From NCBI GenBank assembly GCA_002780795.1, contig PEUF01000030.1:1-64000 (forward strand): 64,000 nt of DNA, written 5' to 3'. The translations under genes were made by a program, and so were the position numbers. Below, in pieces: positions 24,670-33,258 of the stretch (position 1 is the stretch's first letter; each line of letters starts with the position of its first letter). The notes beneath the pieces were generated by a model. That model saw only the letters and a list, made by a program, of their open reading frames with translations. It was not told the origin of the DNA and did not search any database. The stretch comes from Candidatus Roizmanbacteria bacterium CG02_land_8_20_14_3_00_36_15 (GTDB taxonomy: Bacteria; Patescibacteriota; Microgenomatia; UBA1406; GWC2-37-13).

Positions 24670-25596
24670 TTATTTCATCTCTATTTCCATCTTTTTTAAC
24701 TCTTCTTCTATCAACTCAATTGATTTTTTCCCGACTCCTTTCATTGTTGATAATCTTCCTTTTCCTGCCTTGATTAAATCAGCCACTGTTTCAATCTTTT
24801 CTCTAAGCAAAGCGTTAATAATCCTTGATGGTAGATTTAGTTCGTCAATAATAATCTCGTTGAATTTGTTATTCAATGCTTCTTTTTGTTTCTCTTCCAC
24901 CGTCTTCTCTGTTTTAGTAAGAGGAGTGTCTTTTCCCGACAAAAAATGATCAAAGTACTTCGAAAGAAGAAGGGTCGCTTTCCGCAAAACTTTTTCTGGG
25001 CTGATACTCCCGTCTGTCGAAAGTTCTATAATCAAACGATCGTAGTCCGTCTTTCCGCCGACGCGTGACTCTTCAACTTTAAAATTGACTTTTTTAATTG
25101 GCGAAAAAAAAGCGTCGATGGGAATAAAACCAAACTCTTTTTCTTTCTGTTCCTTAGCCTGTAAGTATCCTAATCCCCGTTCCACTTTCGCCTCTATCAT
25201 TAGTTTTCCTTTAGTATCGGTAATTTCTCCGATATAAAGATCTTTATTTACAATTTCTACTTCACTTTCAATATCTTTTCCAAATAACTTTTTTTTGCCT
25301 TTAGCCTCAAGTTTTATTTTAAACGGTCCTTCCCCCTCAAATATAAATCTTAATTGTTTTAGGTTAAGGATAACTTCCAAAACTGATTCTTTTATCCCTT
25401 TTATTGTGGTAAAAAGATGGGGGGCTCCTTCTACTTTAACCTGCGTTATCGCTGCCCCTTCTAATGATGAAAGGAGTGTTCGGCGAAGAGCGTTGCCTAA
25501 ACTGTGACCAAAACCTAAAGGTAGAGGTTCGATAATGAACTTTCCTTCAATATTACTCAAATCAATTTTTTGAGTATAAAAATTTGGATTGAGCAT
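24670..25596 (-). CDS. rpoA: DNA-directed RNA polymerase alpha subunit
   Basis: A 308-aa alpha subunit: an N-terminal dimerisation domain (IIEPLPLGFGHSLGNALRRTLLSSLEGAAITQVKVEG) and a C-terminal domain (about 245-308, LNLPSRIINALLREKIETVADLIKAG then KSIELIEEELKKM) that contacts UP elements and activators. I set the start at the ATG at 25596; the one at 25665 overlaps S4 and adds 23 residues unlike other alpha subunits. The complete C-terminal domain shows that activator or UP-element contact remains possible in this organism. Confidence 0.96.
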   Translation of the reverse strand: MLNPNFYTQKIDLSNIEGKFIIEPLPLGFGHSLGNALRRTLLSSLEGAAITQVKVEGAPHLFTTIKGIKESVLEVILNLKQLRFIFEGEGPFKIKLEAKGKKKLFGKDIESEVEIVNKDLYIGEITDTKGKLMIEAKVERGLGYLQAKEQKEKEFGFIPIDAFFSPIKKVNFKVEESRVGGKTDYDRLIIELSTDGSISPEKVLRKATLLLSKYFDHFLSGKDTPLTKTEKTVEEKQKEALNNKFNEIIIDELNLPSRIINALLREKIETVADLIKAGKGRLSTMKGVGKKSIELIEEELKKMEIEMK

Positions 25597-25645
25597 AATA
25601 ATAAATAAAATTGACCAAGGGTCAATCGCCTTCTGAGCGAAATTT

Positions 25646-26266
25646 CTAACGCGAATAGTATTCAATTACTAATCTTAAGTTTATTTGTTTACTGATCTGT
25701 TCTTCGGTCGGCTCTGCCATCAACTTACCCACCACTGCCTGTCTTTTTAACCAAATTGGTAGAAATATATCTTTGTTAGTTAGTTGCTTTTCAATGTATG
25801 GGATTTTCATGGTTTTTTCCTTGGAAAAACCGATCTTTTCTCCAACGCTTACTTGATAAGAGGGGATATTAACCACTTTATCATTAATTTTTATATGACG
25901 ATGTGTGATCAGTTGTCGAGCTGACGCCCTGGTGGGGGCTAATCCTAATCGGTAAACTATATTATCTAACCTTTTTTCTAAAGACTGGGCTAAATAAAAT
26001 TTAGTGTTGCCCGGCTTCTCCTTGGCGGTTTTGAAATATTTTTTTAACTGTTTTTCAGTTAATCCAAATAAATATCTTAGTTTTTGCTTTTCTCTCAATT
26101 GAACCGCCCATTCCGATGATTTTCTTTTTCTTTTCGTCCCATGTTGACCTGGAGAAATATTGATTTTTCTCAACAGTCGTCCATGTGCCTTCGTCCCAAC
26201 CGTCTTTAAACCCAGATCAATTCCTTCACGCCTGGCAATCCTGTTTCTCGGACCTGTATACCTCAT
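25646..26266 (-). CDS. rpsD: 30S ribosomal protein S4
   Basis: A 206-aa S4, primary binder of the 16S 5' domain. MRYTGPRNRIARREGIDLGLKT, ARQLITHRHIKINDKVVNIPSYQVSVGEKI (the S4 RNA-binding fold) and the tail INLRLVIEYYSR are diagnostic. The N-terminus has no zinc-binding cysteines, so it is the zinc-free form. In other bacteria S4 represses the alpha operon; no matching pseudoknot was recognised here. Confidence 0.95.
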   Translation of the reverse strand: MRYTGPRNRIARREGIDLGLKTVGTKAHGRLLRKINISPGQHGTKRKRKSSEWAVQLREKQKLRYLFGLTEKQLKKYFKTAKEKPGNTKFYLAQSLEKRLDNIVYRLGLAPTRASARQLITHRHIKINDKVVNIPSYQVSVGEKIGFSKEKTMKIPYIEKQLTNKDIFLPIWLKRQAVVGKLMAEPTEEQISKQINLRLVIEYYSR

Positions 26267-26269
26267 ATA

Positions 26270-26362
26270 AGTTAAAAGTGAAAAGTTAAAAGTTCAAAGT
26301 TTAAGTTAAAAATTTCAAATTTTGAATTGCAATTTTCCATTTTAAATTTTAAGTTTTTAATT
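26270..26362. repeat. Word-reiterated AT-rich spacer
   Basis: Left part of AGTTAAAAGTGAAAAGTTAAA-type words, then AATTTCAAATTTTGAATT, then complements such as TTAAATTTTAAG. It fills the S11-S4 spacer. The AAGTTAAAAGTTCAAAG word also occurs, on the opposite strand, at 35241-35291 and 36194-36244. Confidence 0.65.
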
Positions 26363-26365
26363 TTT

Positions 26366-26740
26366 TTAAACTCTTCTAATTTTTGGCGGCCTGACACCAT
26401 TGTGTGGAATTGGGGTAATATCAATAATCTGATCCACTTCTAAATCGGATTCTTTTATCGCCCGCAAAGCCGCCTCTCTTCCCGGGCCGATTCCTTTAAC
26501 AAAAATGTCCGCCATCCTAAACCCGTGGTTATTAATGGCTTTCTTTATTGTTGTACTGGTACTAACAGTCGCCGCATAAGGTGTTGATTTCCGTGTCCCA
26601 GAAAATCCGAACATCCCTGACGAACCGCTTACCAGTGGACTACCTTTTTCGTCGGTCACTGTCACCATTGTGTTGTTGAAAGTGGCCACTATATAAATTC
26701 TGCCCCTTTCCACTATTTTTTTTTGATTTCTTTTAACCAT
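26366..26740 (-). CDS. rpsK: 30S ribosomal protein S11
   Basis: A 124-aa S11 of the 30S platform, binding 16S rRNA near the E site. GRIYIVATFNNTMVTVTDEKG, FSGTRKSTPYAA, FVKGIGPGREAALRAI and the end DITPIPHNGVRPPKIRRV are typical. It lies 10 nt after S13. Length is normal. Confidence 0.96.
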   Translation of the reverse strand: MVKRNQKKIVERGRIYIVATFNNTMVTVTDEKGSPLVSGSSGMFGFSGTRKSTPYAATVSTSTTIKKAINNHGFRMADIFVKGIGPGREAALRAIKESDLEVDQIIDITPIPHNGVRPPKIRRV

Positions 26741-26750
26741 ATTTAAAAAC

Positions 26751-27176
26751 TTAAGGCTTTTTCTGATCCGCTGTTTTCTGACCAGCCCGTTTTAACTTAC
26801 TCCACATCTCTTTTTTTAAAGCACCAACCGTCTTCCGTTTACCACGCTTGGTACGGGCATTCGAACGTGTCCTTTGGCCCTTAACCGGAAGATTTCTAAT
26901 ATGGCGGATTCCCCGATAGCAAGCAATATCTTTCAAAACTTTTATATTAGCGTTAATTTCTTCTTTTAAATCTCCTTCAATTCGATATTCTTTATCAATC
27001 AAATTAACGATTTTTTTGATTTCATCTTCACTAATTTGGCTGACTTTTTTATTTTTTTCGACTTTGACCTCATCTAGAATCCTATCGGCCCTGGAAAAAC
27101 CAATTCCATATAAAAGCGTTAAAGCATATCTTATTTCTTTATTATCCGGTAATATTATTCCATGAACTCTAATCAT
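26751..27176 (-). CDS. rpsM: 30S ribosomal protein S13
   Basis: A 141-aa S13 of the 30S head, forming bridge B1 and touching P-site tRNA. IRVHGIILPDNKEIRYALTLLYGIGFSRADRIL and RGIRHIRNLPVKGQRTRSNARTKRGKRKTV are diagnostic. The C-terminus is about 20 residues longer than usual and basic. It follows the L36 gene after 9 nt, the common L36-S13 order. Confidence 0.96.
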   Translation of the reverse strand: MIRVHGIILPDNKEIRYALTLLYGIGFSRADRILDEVKVEKNKKVSQISEDEIKKIVNLIDKEYRIEGDLKEEINANIKVLKDIACYRGIRHIRNLPVKGQRTRSNARTKRGKRKTVGALKKEMWSKLKRAGQKTADQKKP

Positions 27177-27185
27177 AAAAAACCA

Positions 27186-27299
27186 TTATCCTTGCCTTTG
27201 TTTATGCTTAGGAATAGAACAAATAATATATAACTTCCCTTTCCTTTTTACCAATTTACATTTAGAACAAATTTTTTTGATTGACGACCTGATATGCAT
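27186..27299 (-). CDS. rpmJ: 50S ribosomal protein L36
   Basis: A 37-aa zinc-ribbon protein read on the minus strand from the ATG at 27297-27299: it begins [14 protein letters not shown], continues [15 protein letters not shown] and ends PKHKQRQG. The Cys-x-x-Cys, Cys and His ligands of zinc-type L36 are all present. It starts 1 nt after the stop of infA, the usual infA-rpmJ-rpsM order, so it is certainly translated. Confidence 0.95.
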   Translation of the reverse strand: MHIRSSIKKICSKCKLVKRKGKLYIICSIPKHKQRQG

Positions 27300-27300
27300 A

Positions 27301-27516
27301 TTATCTTCTATAAATAATTCGACCACGATCCAAATCGTACTTTGTTAGCTCGATGTTAACTTTATCACCGGGAAGAATTTTAATATAGTTTTTTCTCATT
27401 TTCCCGGATAGATAACATAAAATTACTTTTTCCGAGCCAACAATCTTTACTTTAAACAAAGTATTAGGTAAACTTTCCATAACTTCTCCGTCAACAACAA
27501 TAGTATTCTCTTTCAT
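27301..27516 (-). CDS. infA: Translation initiation factor IF-1
   Basis: A 71-aa OB-fold protein ([51 protein letters not shown]) that binds the 30S A site during initiation. Length and sequence are standard. It lies between map and rpmJ, the common bacterial order. Confidence 0.96.
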   Translation of the reverse strand: MKENTIVVDGEVMESLPNTLFKVKIVGSEKVILCYLSGKMRKNYIKILPGDKVNIELTKYDLDRGRIIYRR

Positions 27517-27546
27517 AAAGTTTTAAGCTTATATTCTATCATAAAA

Positions 27547-28296
27547 TCAGGTTAAAATGAGCGTATTTTTGCCGGTAACCGCCACTGTGTGTTCAAAACA
27601 GGCGGCCAAACTACCATCTTTTGTGACTAAAGACCAACCACCATTCTCACTTACGACCTCTTCGCTCCCTAAGGAATAGATTACTTCAATCGCCACCACC
27701 AATCCTTTTTTAATCAAAGGCGTTTTTTCAACCGGACAGTCAAGATAACCAAAAACGTAAGGATCTTCATGTAACCGCCTGCCAATGCCATGGCCAGTTA
27801 ACTGTTTGATGACAAAATACCCGTGACCATAAATTTCTTGTTCAATTGTTGCAGAAATATCGCCGATATAATTATTTTCTTTACATTGATTAATTGCCTT
27901 CATCAGTGTCGTCTTCCCCACTCGTAAAAACTCTTTCTGTTTAGGTGTCGGGGTATCACCGATGACAAATGTATCGGAAAAATCACTATGAAATCCTCGA
28001 TAACAAACACCAATGTCAATCGTAAATACATCTCCCTTTTTCAACACCCTGTCTGATGGCGGAGTATGAACTACCTGTTCGTTAATCGATAAACAGGTAG
28101 CCCATCGATAACCTTTCACTTTTTTAAACGACGTTTCACAACCCAACTTTCTTATCAGACTGTCGGCAATGCTGTCAATCTCTTTGGTGCTAATTTTTTC
28201 TTTGATGTAAGGTTTTAATTGAGTTACTACCTGTTTTAGTCGTCTTCCGGCTTCCGTCATCGTCTTAATCTCGGCGGCACTTTTCAGATGATTCAT
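27547..28296 (-). CDS. map: Methionine aminopeptidase, type I
   Basis: A 249-aa dinuclear metalloenzyme removing the N-terminal Met from nascent proteins. The metal ligands are visible: Asp in FTIDIGVCYRGFHSDFSDTF (two Asp), His in TGHGIGRRLHEDP, Glu in VAIEVIYSLG and Glu in AACFEHTVAVT. No extra N-terminal domain is present. It overlaps the end of the adenylate kinase fusion gene by 4 nt. Confidence 0.95.
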   Translation of the reverse strand: MNHLKSAAEIKTMTEAGRRLKQVVTQLKPYIKEKISTKEIDSIADSLIRKLGCETSFKKVKGYRWATCLSINEQVVHTPPSDRVLKKGDVFTIDIGVCYRGFHSDFSDTFVIGDTPTPKQKEFLRVGKTTLMKAINQCKENNYIGDISATIEQEIYGHGYFVIKQLTGHGIGRRLHEDPYVFGYLDCPVEKTPLIKKGLVVAIEVIYSLGSEEVVSENGGWSLVTKDGSLAACFEHTVAVTGKNTLILT

Positions 28297-29423
28297 AAAG
28301 AAAAATAAATAGATCGATAAACATCTTCTAACTTATCAAAAAACTCTTCTTCGGAAAAATTATTTTTTATCAGATAATCTGAAAAGGTAAAGGTCGGCCC
28401 CATATTGGTGGTAAACAACTCGTTGATATCTCTCTCTTTACCATAAAGCTCTGATCGTTCCCTTCTTTGGGAAACCCGCCGATATCGAACGTCTTTATCG
28501 GCATATAAACCAACAAGAAAGATATTTATCTTTGGTAGTTCTTTTTTTAAAAACTCGTACTCTTCCCATGATCTCATCCCGTCGATCACCAGAATTAAAT
28601 TGTCCTTTAACAAAGCTTTGATTTTATCTAAATTAAGGATGGCTAAAGCAGCCATACCATGATCTTTTCTGAACTTTGATCTTATTTTTTGGTGATTTTT
28701 TTCATTGTGCGACAGGTGGTTTTTAGTAATATATTCGTTGATCACTTTTCCAAAGGAGATGACTGGTAGCCCTTTATTTTTGAAATATTGAGCGGCAGCG
28801 GTTTTACCTACTCCGGGCAAACCAACAATGGCAATAATCGTCTTTATTTTTCTCTTCCAGCTGGCGATATGATTTTTTATTAACTGTTTACCTAAATTAC
28901 GGAGAATTTCTTTATTAACTTCTTTGATTGATTGTTCGCCGTCAATAACAACCAACTTTTTTTGATTTCCGTAATAATCAATCACGGGTATGGTGTATTT
29001 TTTAAACATCTCTATTCTTTTTTTTAAAGCTGGTAGTGTTTCATCGGCCCGACTGCTTTCGTTACGGTACAACAAACGCCAAAGGGCCTCTTTATCGGAT
29101 ATTTTGATGAAAATTACCTTATCGACATTGTTCATAAAACGTTTTGCCTGGGTGACCGTCCTGGGAAAACCATCTAATATATATCCATTTCTATACTCTG
29201 ATCTTGACAGATATTGATTAACAATTTCAATTGTTTTTTCATCCGGCACCAATATTCCCGTATTAATGGTTTCTTTTATGTACCTACCTAGTTTGGTTTT
29301 TTCTTTCGCAATCTGTCTAAAGATATGGCCGGTGGAAAGATAGGGAATGTTTAATTGTCTTGACAGTATGTTACCTTGAGTGGATTTTCCCGAACCCTGA
29401 ATCCCTAAAAGAACAAGTTTCAT
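28293..29423 (-). CDS. adk: Adenylate kinase fused to a second P-loop kinase
   Basis: A 376-aa fusion. Residues 1-185 are an adenylate kinase with P-loop GIQGSGKST (7-15), AMP-site segment STGHIFRQI and GYILDGFPRT, but a short LID without zinc cysteines. Residues about 195-376 hold a second P-loop GLPGVGKT (201-208) and resemble dephospho-CoA-kinase/UPF0200-type NMP kinases (LVIDGMRSWEEYEFLKK, RRVSQRRERSE). I placed the start at the ATG at 29423, which begins directly at the kinase fold. The second substrate is unknown. The position between secY and map is the normal place for adk. Confidence 0.85.
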   Translation of the reverse strand: MKLVLLGIQGSGKSTQGNILSRQLNIPYLSTGHIFRQIAKEKTKLGRYIKETINTGILVPDEKTIEIVNQYLSRSEYRNGYILDGFPRTVTQAKRFMNNVDKVIFIKISDKEALWRLLYRNESSRADETLPALKKRIEMFKKYTIPVIDYYGNQKKLVVIDGEQSIKEVNKEILRNLGKQLIKNHIASWKRKIKTIIAIVGLPGVGKTAAAQYFKNKGLPVISFGKVINEYITKNHLSHNEKNHQKIRSKFRKDHGMAALAILNLDKIKALLKDNLILVIDGMRSWEEYEFLKKELPKINIFLVGLYADKDVRYRRVSQRRERSELYGKERDINELFTTNMGPTFTFSDYLIKNNFSEEEFFDKLEDVYRSIYFSL

Positions 29424-29471
29424 GAGTTTTATGACAATTATAACCGTACTATGGTTATAGAAATTCATAAA

Positions 29472-29645
29472 TTAGCCGAGTTTTTTCTTTTCTTTATGGA
29501 CTGTCCGCTTACGGCAAACGGGACAATATTTTTTTAGTTTTAGACTACTACTGGTGTTAATTTTGTTTTTCTCGGTCACATAATTTTGTCGGTGACAAGT
29601 CTCACAAGTTAAACCAGCCAAAACGCGCGAACCTTTTTTAGCCAT
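29472..29645 (-). CDS. rpmG: 50S ribosomal protein L33
   Basis: A 57-aa protein on the minus strand starting MAKKGSRVLAGLTCETCHRQ and ending KRTVHKEKKKLG. Two Cys-x-x-Cys pairs (CETC and CPVC) give the zinc-binding form of L33; NYVTEKNKINTSSSLKLKKYCP is the family core. It sits between secY and the adk fusion, 44 nt after secY. Confidence 0.93.
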   Translation of the reverse strand: MAKKGSRVLAGLTCETCHRQNYVTEKNKINTSSSLKLKKYCPVCRKRTVHKEKKKLG

Positions 29646-29689
29646 ATCTTAAAATATAATTTTTATAACGGTTATAGTTCTTATAATAA

Positions 29690-30976
29690 TTACCTACCAA
29701 ATTTATCATAACTCTTCATTACTAACTGGGCCTCAACCATCTTAAACGTCTCTAATATTACTGAAACAACGATTAATATCCCTGTTCCACCAATCACCAA
29801 ATTTTTCATACCGGTTATTTTGGAAATGATTGCCGGTAAAATAGCGATAACGCCCAAAAATATCGCCCCCACGCTGGTAATACGATAAAGTATTTTTTCT
29901 AGATATTCTTTAGTAGCCCGTCCAGGTCTAATTCCTGGGATGAAACCACCATATTTTTGAATCTCCTCAGCAATTTTTTGCGGATTAAAGACAACCACCG
30001 TATAAAAGAAAGTAAAACCAATCACCAAAATAAAATAAAAAAAGTTGTAAAAAAATCCTGCTGGCGTAAAAAAACTCACTAAAAACGAGGCTAAACTTGC
30101 CAATATTTTATTTTTTGAATACTGTAGAAAGTTACCTATCAGTTGGGGAAAAAGAACAAATGAAACGGCAAAGATGATTGGGATTACGCCAGCCTGATTT
30201 AACTTTAACGGTAAAAAATTAGTCGCCCCCTGATAAACGCGATTACCCTTAATCCGCTTAGCATAATAAACCGGAATTTTCCTTACCGCCTCGTTAATAT
30301 AAACAATGGCGGCAATAACAACTAGAGCTAAAACAAGAAATATTAAAATATTAAAGACTACCTCTGGGCTAAAAACAGCCAATGTTTGTCCAGCTAAAAC
30401 CGGTAGTCTGCCAATAATACCGGCAAAAATCAGCAAAGAAATCCCGTTGCCCAGTCCGAATTCGGAGATTAACTCACCAAACCAGATAAGAATAAATGTT
30501 CCGGCCACCATGGTAACAATAAAAGAAATAAACTCTATCGGTGTTAAAACCCCCATTATTTTTTGATTTTTTAACAAGATATAGATTCCCACTGTTTGCA
30601 TAAAAGTCAAAGGAACGGTGATAAAACGAGTATATTGATTAATTTTGAACCGGCCATACTCGCCTTCTTTTGACAACTCTTCCAATTGAGGAATAACCAT
30701 AGTCAACATCTGAAGAATAATCGAAGCATTAATATAAGGATTAAGTCCTAGAGCCATGACAGAAAAATTAATTAATGTGCCGCCAGAAAATATGTCTAAC
30801 AACGAAAGGAACTGGTTTTGTGAAAAAAGAACTCTCAGTTTTGTTAAATTAATTGCCGGCACTGGTAAAAAAGCAAAAAGACGGAAGGTAAAAAAGACCG
30901 CCAAAGTAAAAATAGTTTTTTGTTTTAACTTAGGGTCGCTAAAAAGCAACTTGATTTTTTCCCTAATCGCTTCCAT
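29690..30976 (-). CDS. secY: Preprotein translocase subunit SecY
   Basis: A 428-aa integral membrane protein with about ten helices, forming the SecYEG channel. FFTFRLFAFLPVPAINL, FSVMALGLNPYINASIILQML, GEYGRFKINQYTRFITVPL, GNGISLLIFAGI and the cytoplasmic loop PGIRPGRATKEYLEKIL are typical. It follows L15 by 2 nt. Between its stop and L33 are TATAACGGTTATAG-type repeat words. Confidence 0.96.
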   Translation of the reverse strand: MEAIREKIKLLFSDPKLKQKTIFTLAVFFTFRLFAFLPVPAINLTKLRVLFSQNQFLSLLDIFSGGTLINFSVMALGLNPYINASIILQMLTMVIPQLEELSKEGEYGRFKINQYTRFITVPLTFMQTVGIYILLKNQKIMGVLTPIEFISFIVTMVAGTFILIWFGELISEFGLGNGISLLIFAGIIGRLPVLAGQTLAVFSPEVVFNILIFLVLALVVIAAIVYINEAVRKIPVYYAKRIKGNRVYQGATNFLPLKLNQAGVIPIIFAVSFVLFPQLIGNFLQYSKNKILASLASFLVSFFTPAGFFYNFFYFILVIGFTFFYTVVVFNPQKIAEEIQKYGGFIPGIRPGRATKEYLEKILYRITSVGAIFLGVIAILPAIISKITGMKNLVIGGTGILIVVSVILETFKMVEAQLVMKSYDKFGR

Positions 30977-30978
30977 AG

Positions 30979-31428
30979 TTATTTTTCTGAAAGGCTAACC
31001 TGACCGCCTAATTTCTCAATCGCTTTCTTAACTCTGGCGGAAACAGGTAATCTAATAATTAATTTTTTCTCCAACTGCCCGCGATTGAGAACTTTAACTT
31101 TTTTTATTTTGTCACCGATAATATTTTTTTTAACCAAAGATTCTATTGTTACAACGGCATTATCGTCAAACCGGTTTAAATGATTAAGACTTAAAATCAC
31201 CGGGCTCTGTTGAAAAGATTTATTGTGACCCTTACCCCGTAGAAGAGGAAATTTCTTTACCATTCTTGCCTGACCACCTTCAAAATGGAGAGGAATACTT
31301 TCTCGGGCTTTTTGATGCCGTGTCGTTCCCCGGCCGGATTTCGCTCCTTTACCGCTCCCCAATCCTCTACCTAGTCTTTTTTTCTTTCTAACAACAATTT
31401 TCGGCAATTCTGACAAAAAATTAGTCAT
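30979..31428 (-). CDS. rplO: 50S ribosomal protein L15
   Basis: A 149-aa L15 with KRLGRGLGSGKGAKSGRGTTRHQKARES and FPLLRGKGHNKSF, which thread into 23S rRNA domain II. I prefer the ATG at 31428; the one at 31443 lies deeper inside S5 and adds five residues. It follows S5 with no L30 gene between them, as in CPR genomes in general. secY follows after 2 nt. Confidence 0.95.
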   Translation of the reverse strand: MTNFLSELPKIVVRKKKRLGRGLGSGKGAKSGRGTTRHQKARESIPLHFEGGQARMVKKFPLLRGKGHNKSFQQSPVILSLNHLNRFDDNAVVTIESLVKKNIIGDKIKKVKVLNRGQLEKKLIIRLPVSARVKKAIEKLGGQVSLSEK

Positions 31429-31909
31429 TTTTTCTTTCAACAACTTTTAACTTTTTAATCGCCTCCATAACCGCATAGCTGTTGACAACCTGATTTTTTG
31501 AACCAATGATTTTACCCGAAGCGTTTTCAATACCTGCTAAATCAAGAATTGTTCTAACAACACTGCCAACCTTAAGCCCTGTACCCGGAGGAGCTGGTTT
31601 TAAAAGAATCTTGGCCGCCTTATATTTAAGCAATATCGGGTGAGGCAAGCTTTTCTTTTCAATAGGAAAACTAATCATGTGTTTTTTGGCATAATTGATG
31701 GCTTTTTTTATTGCTGGCGGCACCTCCGCTCCCCTCCCTAAACCTAAGCCGACTTTTCCCTTTCGATTTCCCACCGCCACTAAGGCGGAAAAAGTAACAT
31801 AGTTTCCACCGGACGTCTTTTTAGTCACTCGTCTTATTAAAAGCACTTTTTCCTCTATCTTTTCTTCTGGCTGAATTAAATTATTAGCTGGTTTTTTTTC
31901 TTCTGTCAT
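31421..31909 (-). CDS. rpsE: 30S ribosomal protein S5
   Basis: A 162-aa S5 with the double-stranded RNA-binding fold (KVLLIRRVTKKTSGGNYVTFSALVAVGNRKGKVGLGLG) and the C-terminal domain (LKPAPPGTGLKVGSVVRTILDLAGIENASGKIIGSKN). It takes part in decoding accuracy and mRNA unwinding at the entry site. Its end overlaps the L15 start. Confidence 0.96.
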   Translation of the reverse strand: MTEEKKPANNLIQPEEKIEEKVLLIRRVTKKTSGGNYVTFSALVAVGNRKGKVGLGLGRGAEVPPAIKKAINYAKKHMISFPIEKKSLPHPILLKYKAAKILLKPAPPGTGLKVGSVVRTILDLAGIENASGKIIGSKNQVVNSYAVMEAIKKLKVVERKND

Positions 31910-31926
31910 AAACTTTAAATTTTAAA

Positions 31927-32295
31927 TTATATTTTTATCCCTCCTTCTCTTAATCCATCGGCTACCGCCGCCACGCGGCCATGGTAACTGTAGCTACCTC
32001 GATCAAAAATAGCCTGATTAATATTAATTTTTTTCATTTTCTCGGCCAATTTGATACCAATCAATCTGCTTTGTTCGCGTCGTGTACTTTTCTTTGTCGC
32101 TGCCTTATCTGGTTTAAAATTTAAGCTTGAAACGGCACAGAGAGTGATTCTTTTTTCGTCATTTATCGCTTGAGCATAAATATATCGATTCGAACGAAAA
32201 ACAGAGATTCTTGGGCGATCATTGTTTCCAAAAATTCGGCTTCTAATTTTTATTTTCCTTCTTAGTTTTTTATCAAACGTCCTAACAGCTATCAT
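31927..32295 (-). CDS. rplR: 50S ribosomal protein L18
   Basis: A 122-aa L18, which binds 5S rRNA with L5. RPRISVFRSNRYIYAQAINDE, GIKLAEKMKKININQAIFDRGSYSYHGRVAAVADGLREGGI are typical. I set the start at the ATG at 32295 (MIAVRTFDKKLRRK); four extra residues are possible from 32307. Confidence 0.95.
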   Translation of the reverse strand: MIAVRTFDKKLRRKIKIRSRIFGNNDRPRISVFRSNRYIYAQAINDEKRITLCAVSSLNFKPDKAATKKSTRREQSRLIGIKLAEKMKKININQAIFDRGSYSYHGRVAAVADGLREGGIKI

Positions 32296-32303
32296 ATAAT
32301 TTA

Positions 32304-32864
32304 TCAAGAGGCGGCCACGCTACCGACGGCCTTAACTTTTTTGCTTGGTTTTAATTTAATTCTTTCACCTAGATATCTGATACCTTTACCTTTATAAGAG
32401 TCTGGTTTTTTAATTATCTTTATTTGATACGCTATCTCACCAACTAACTGTTTATCAACTCCCCGAACGGTTAATTTATTATTACCATCTACCTGATAAT
32501 CTACTCCTGCTTTTTTTTTAAAGATCACCGGGTGAGAATAACCAAGTTTAAAAACCAAATCCTCACCCTGCAGCTTGACGTTATATCCTGTTCCCACAAT
32601 CTCTAATTTCTTCATCCAGGGCGTCTCTACTCCCATAACTGCGTTGGCAATCAACTGTCGAAACAACCCATGCCAACTATGGGCTTGCTTGTTGTTTTTT
32701 AAAGGTTTTAAAATAAGTCTCTTTTCCTGCTGATCGATTTTTATTACCTGCGGCAGTATTATTTTCAATTCACCGGCTTTGCCTTTGATGATGACCGTTT
32801 GCTTATCGACGCTGACTGTCACCGTATCAGGAATTATAATTTGTTTACTACCAATTTTAGACAT
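32304..32864 (-). CDS. rplF: 50S ribosomal protein L6
   Basis: A 186-aa L6 near the factor-binding site of the 50S subunit. MSKIGSKQIIIPDTVTVSV starts the first of two similar domains; GTGYNVKLQGEDLVFKLGYSHPV and KPDSYKGKGIRYLGERIKLKPSKKV mark the second. I chose the ATG at 32864, 2 nt after S8; one at 32873 overlaps S8. Confidence 0.95.
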   Translation of the reverse strand: MSKIGSKQIIIPDTVTVSVDKQTVIIKGKAGELKIILPQVIKIDQQEKRLILKPLKNNKQAHSWHGLFRQLIANAVMGVETPWMKKLEIVGTGYNVKLQGEDLVFKLGYSHPVIFKKKAGVDYQVDGNNKLTVRGVDKQLVGEIAYQIKIIKKPDSYKGKGIRYLGERIKLKPSKKVKAVGSVAAS

Positions 32865-32866
32865 AT

Positions 32867-33253
32867 TTACCAAATCTCAAATAATAACTCTCCGCCAAGC
32901 TTTGCCCTATGCGCTTCTCGATTGGTCATTATCCCTTTTGACGTCGATAAAATCGAATGTCCCAAACCATTCAAAACCGGTTTTAAATCCTTATAAGAAA
33001 CATAGATCCTTTGGCCTAATTTAGAAATAATCTTAACTCCAGTCAGAGCTGGCTGACCATCTCGATAGACTAAATCGATGGAAATCTTTTTCTTCTGATC
33101 ATTCTCCAGTTTATAGTTTTTAATAAAAGAAAGTCTTTTTAGGACTTTTAAAATTTCTTCGCGAAATCGAGAAAAAGGTGATTCGATTGTTTCTTTCCCA
33201 GCTAAATAACCGTTTTTTATCCTAATAATTAAATCAATAAAAGAGTTTTCCAT
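32867..33253 (-). CDS. rpsH: 30S ribosomal protein S8
   Basis: A 128-aa S8, central-domain 16S binder. LIIRIKNGYLAGKETIESPFSRFREEILKVL and the conserved C-terminal STSKGIMTNREAHRAKLGGELLFEIW are diagnostic. It lies 5 nt after the displaced S19 gene rather than directly after S14. Confidence 0.95.
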   Translation of the reverse strand: MENSFIDLIIRIKNGYLAGKETIESPFSRFREEILKVLKRLSFIKNYKLENDQKKKISIDLVYRDGQPALTGVKIISKLGQRIYVSYKDLKPVLNGLGHSILSTSKGIMTNREAHRAKLGGELLFEIW

Positions 33254-33258
33254 ATTTT

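Noticed and set aside
24886-25068. Open frame opposite rpoA
   Set aside because: It has no family resemblance and lies wholly inside a well-conserved gene; a chance antisense frame.
31420-31450. L30 gene hidden between S5 and L15
   Set aside because: The two genes overlap and leave no room; absence of L30 is expected for CPR bacteria.
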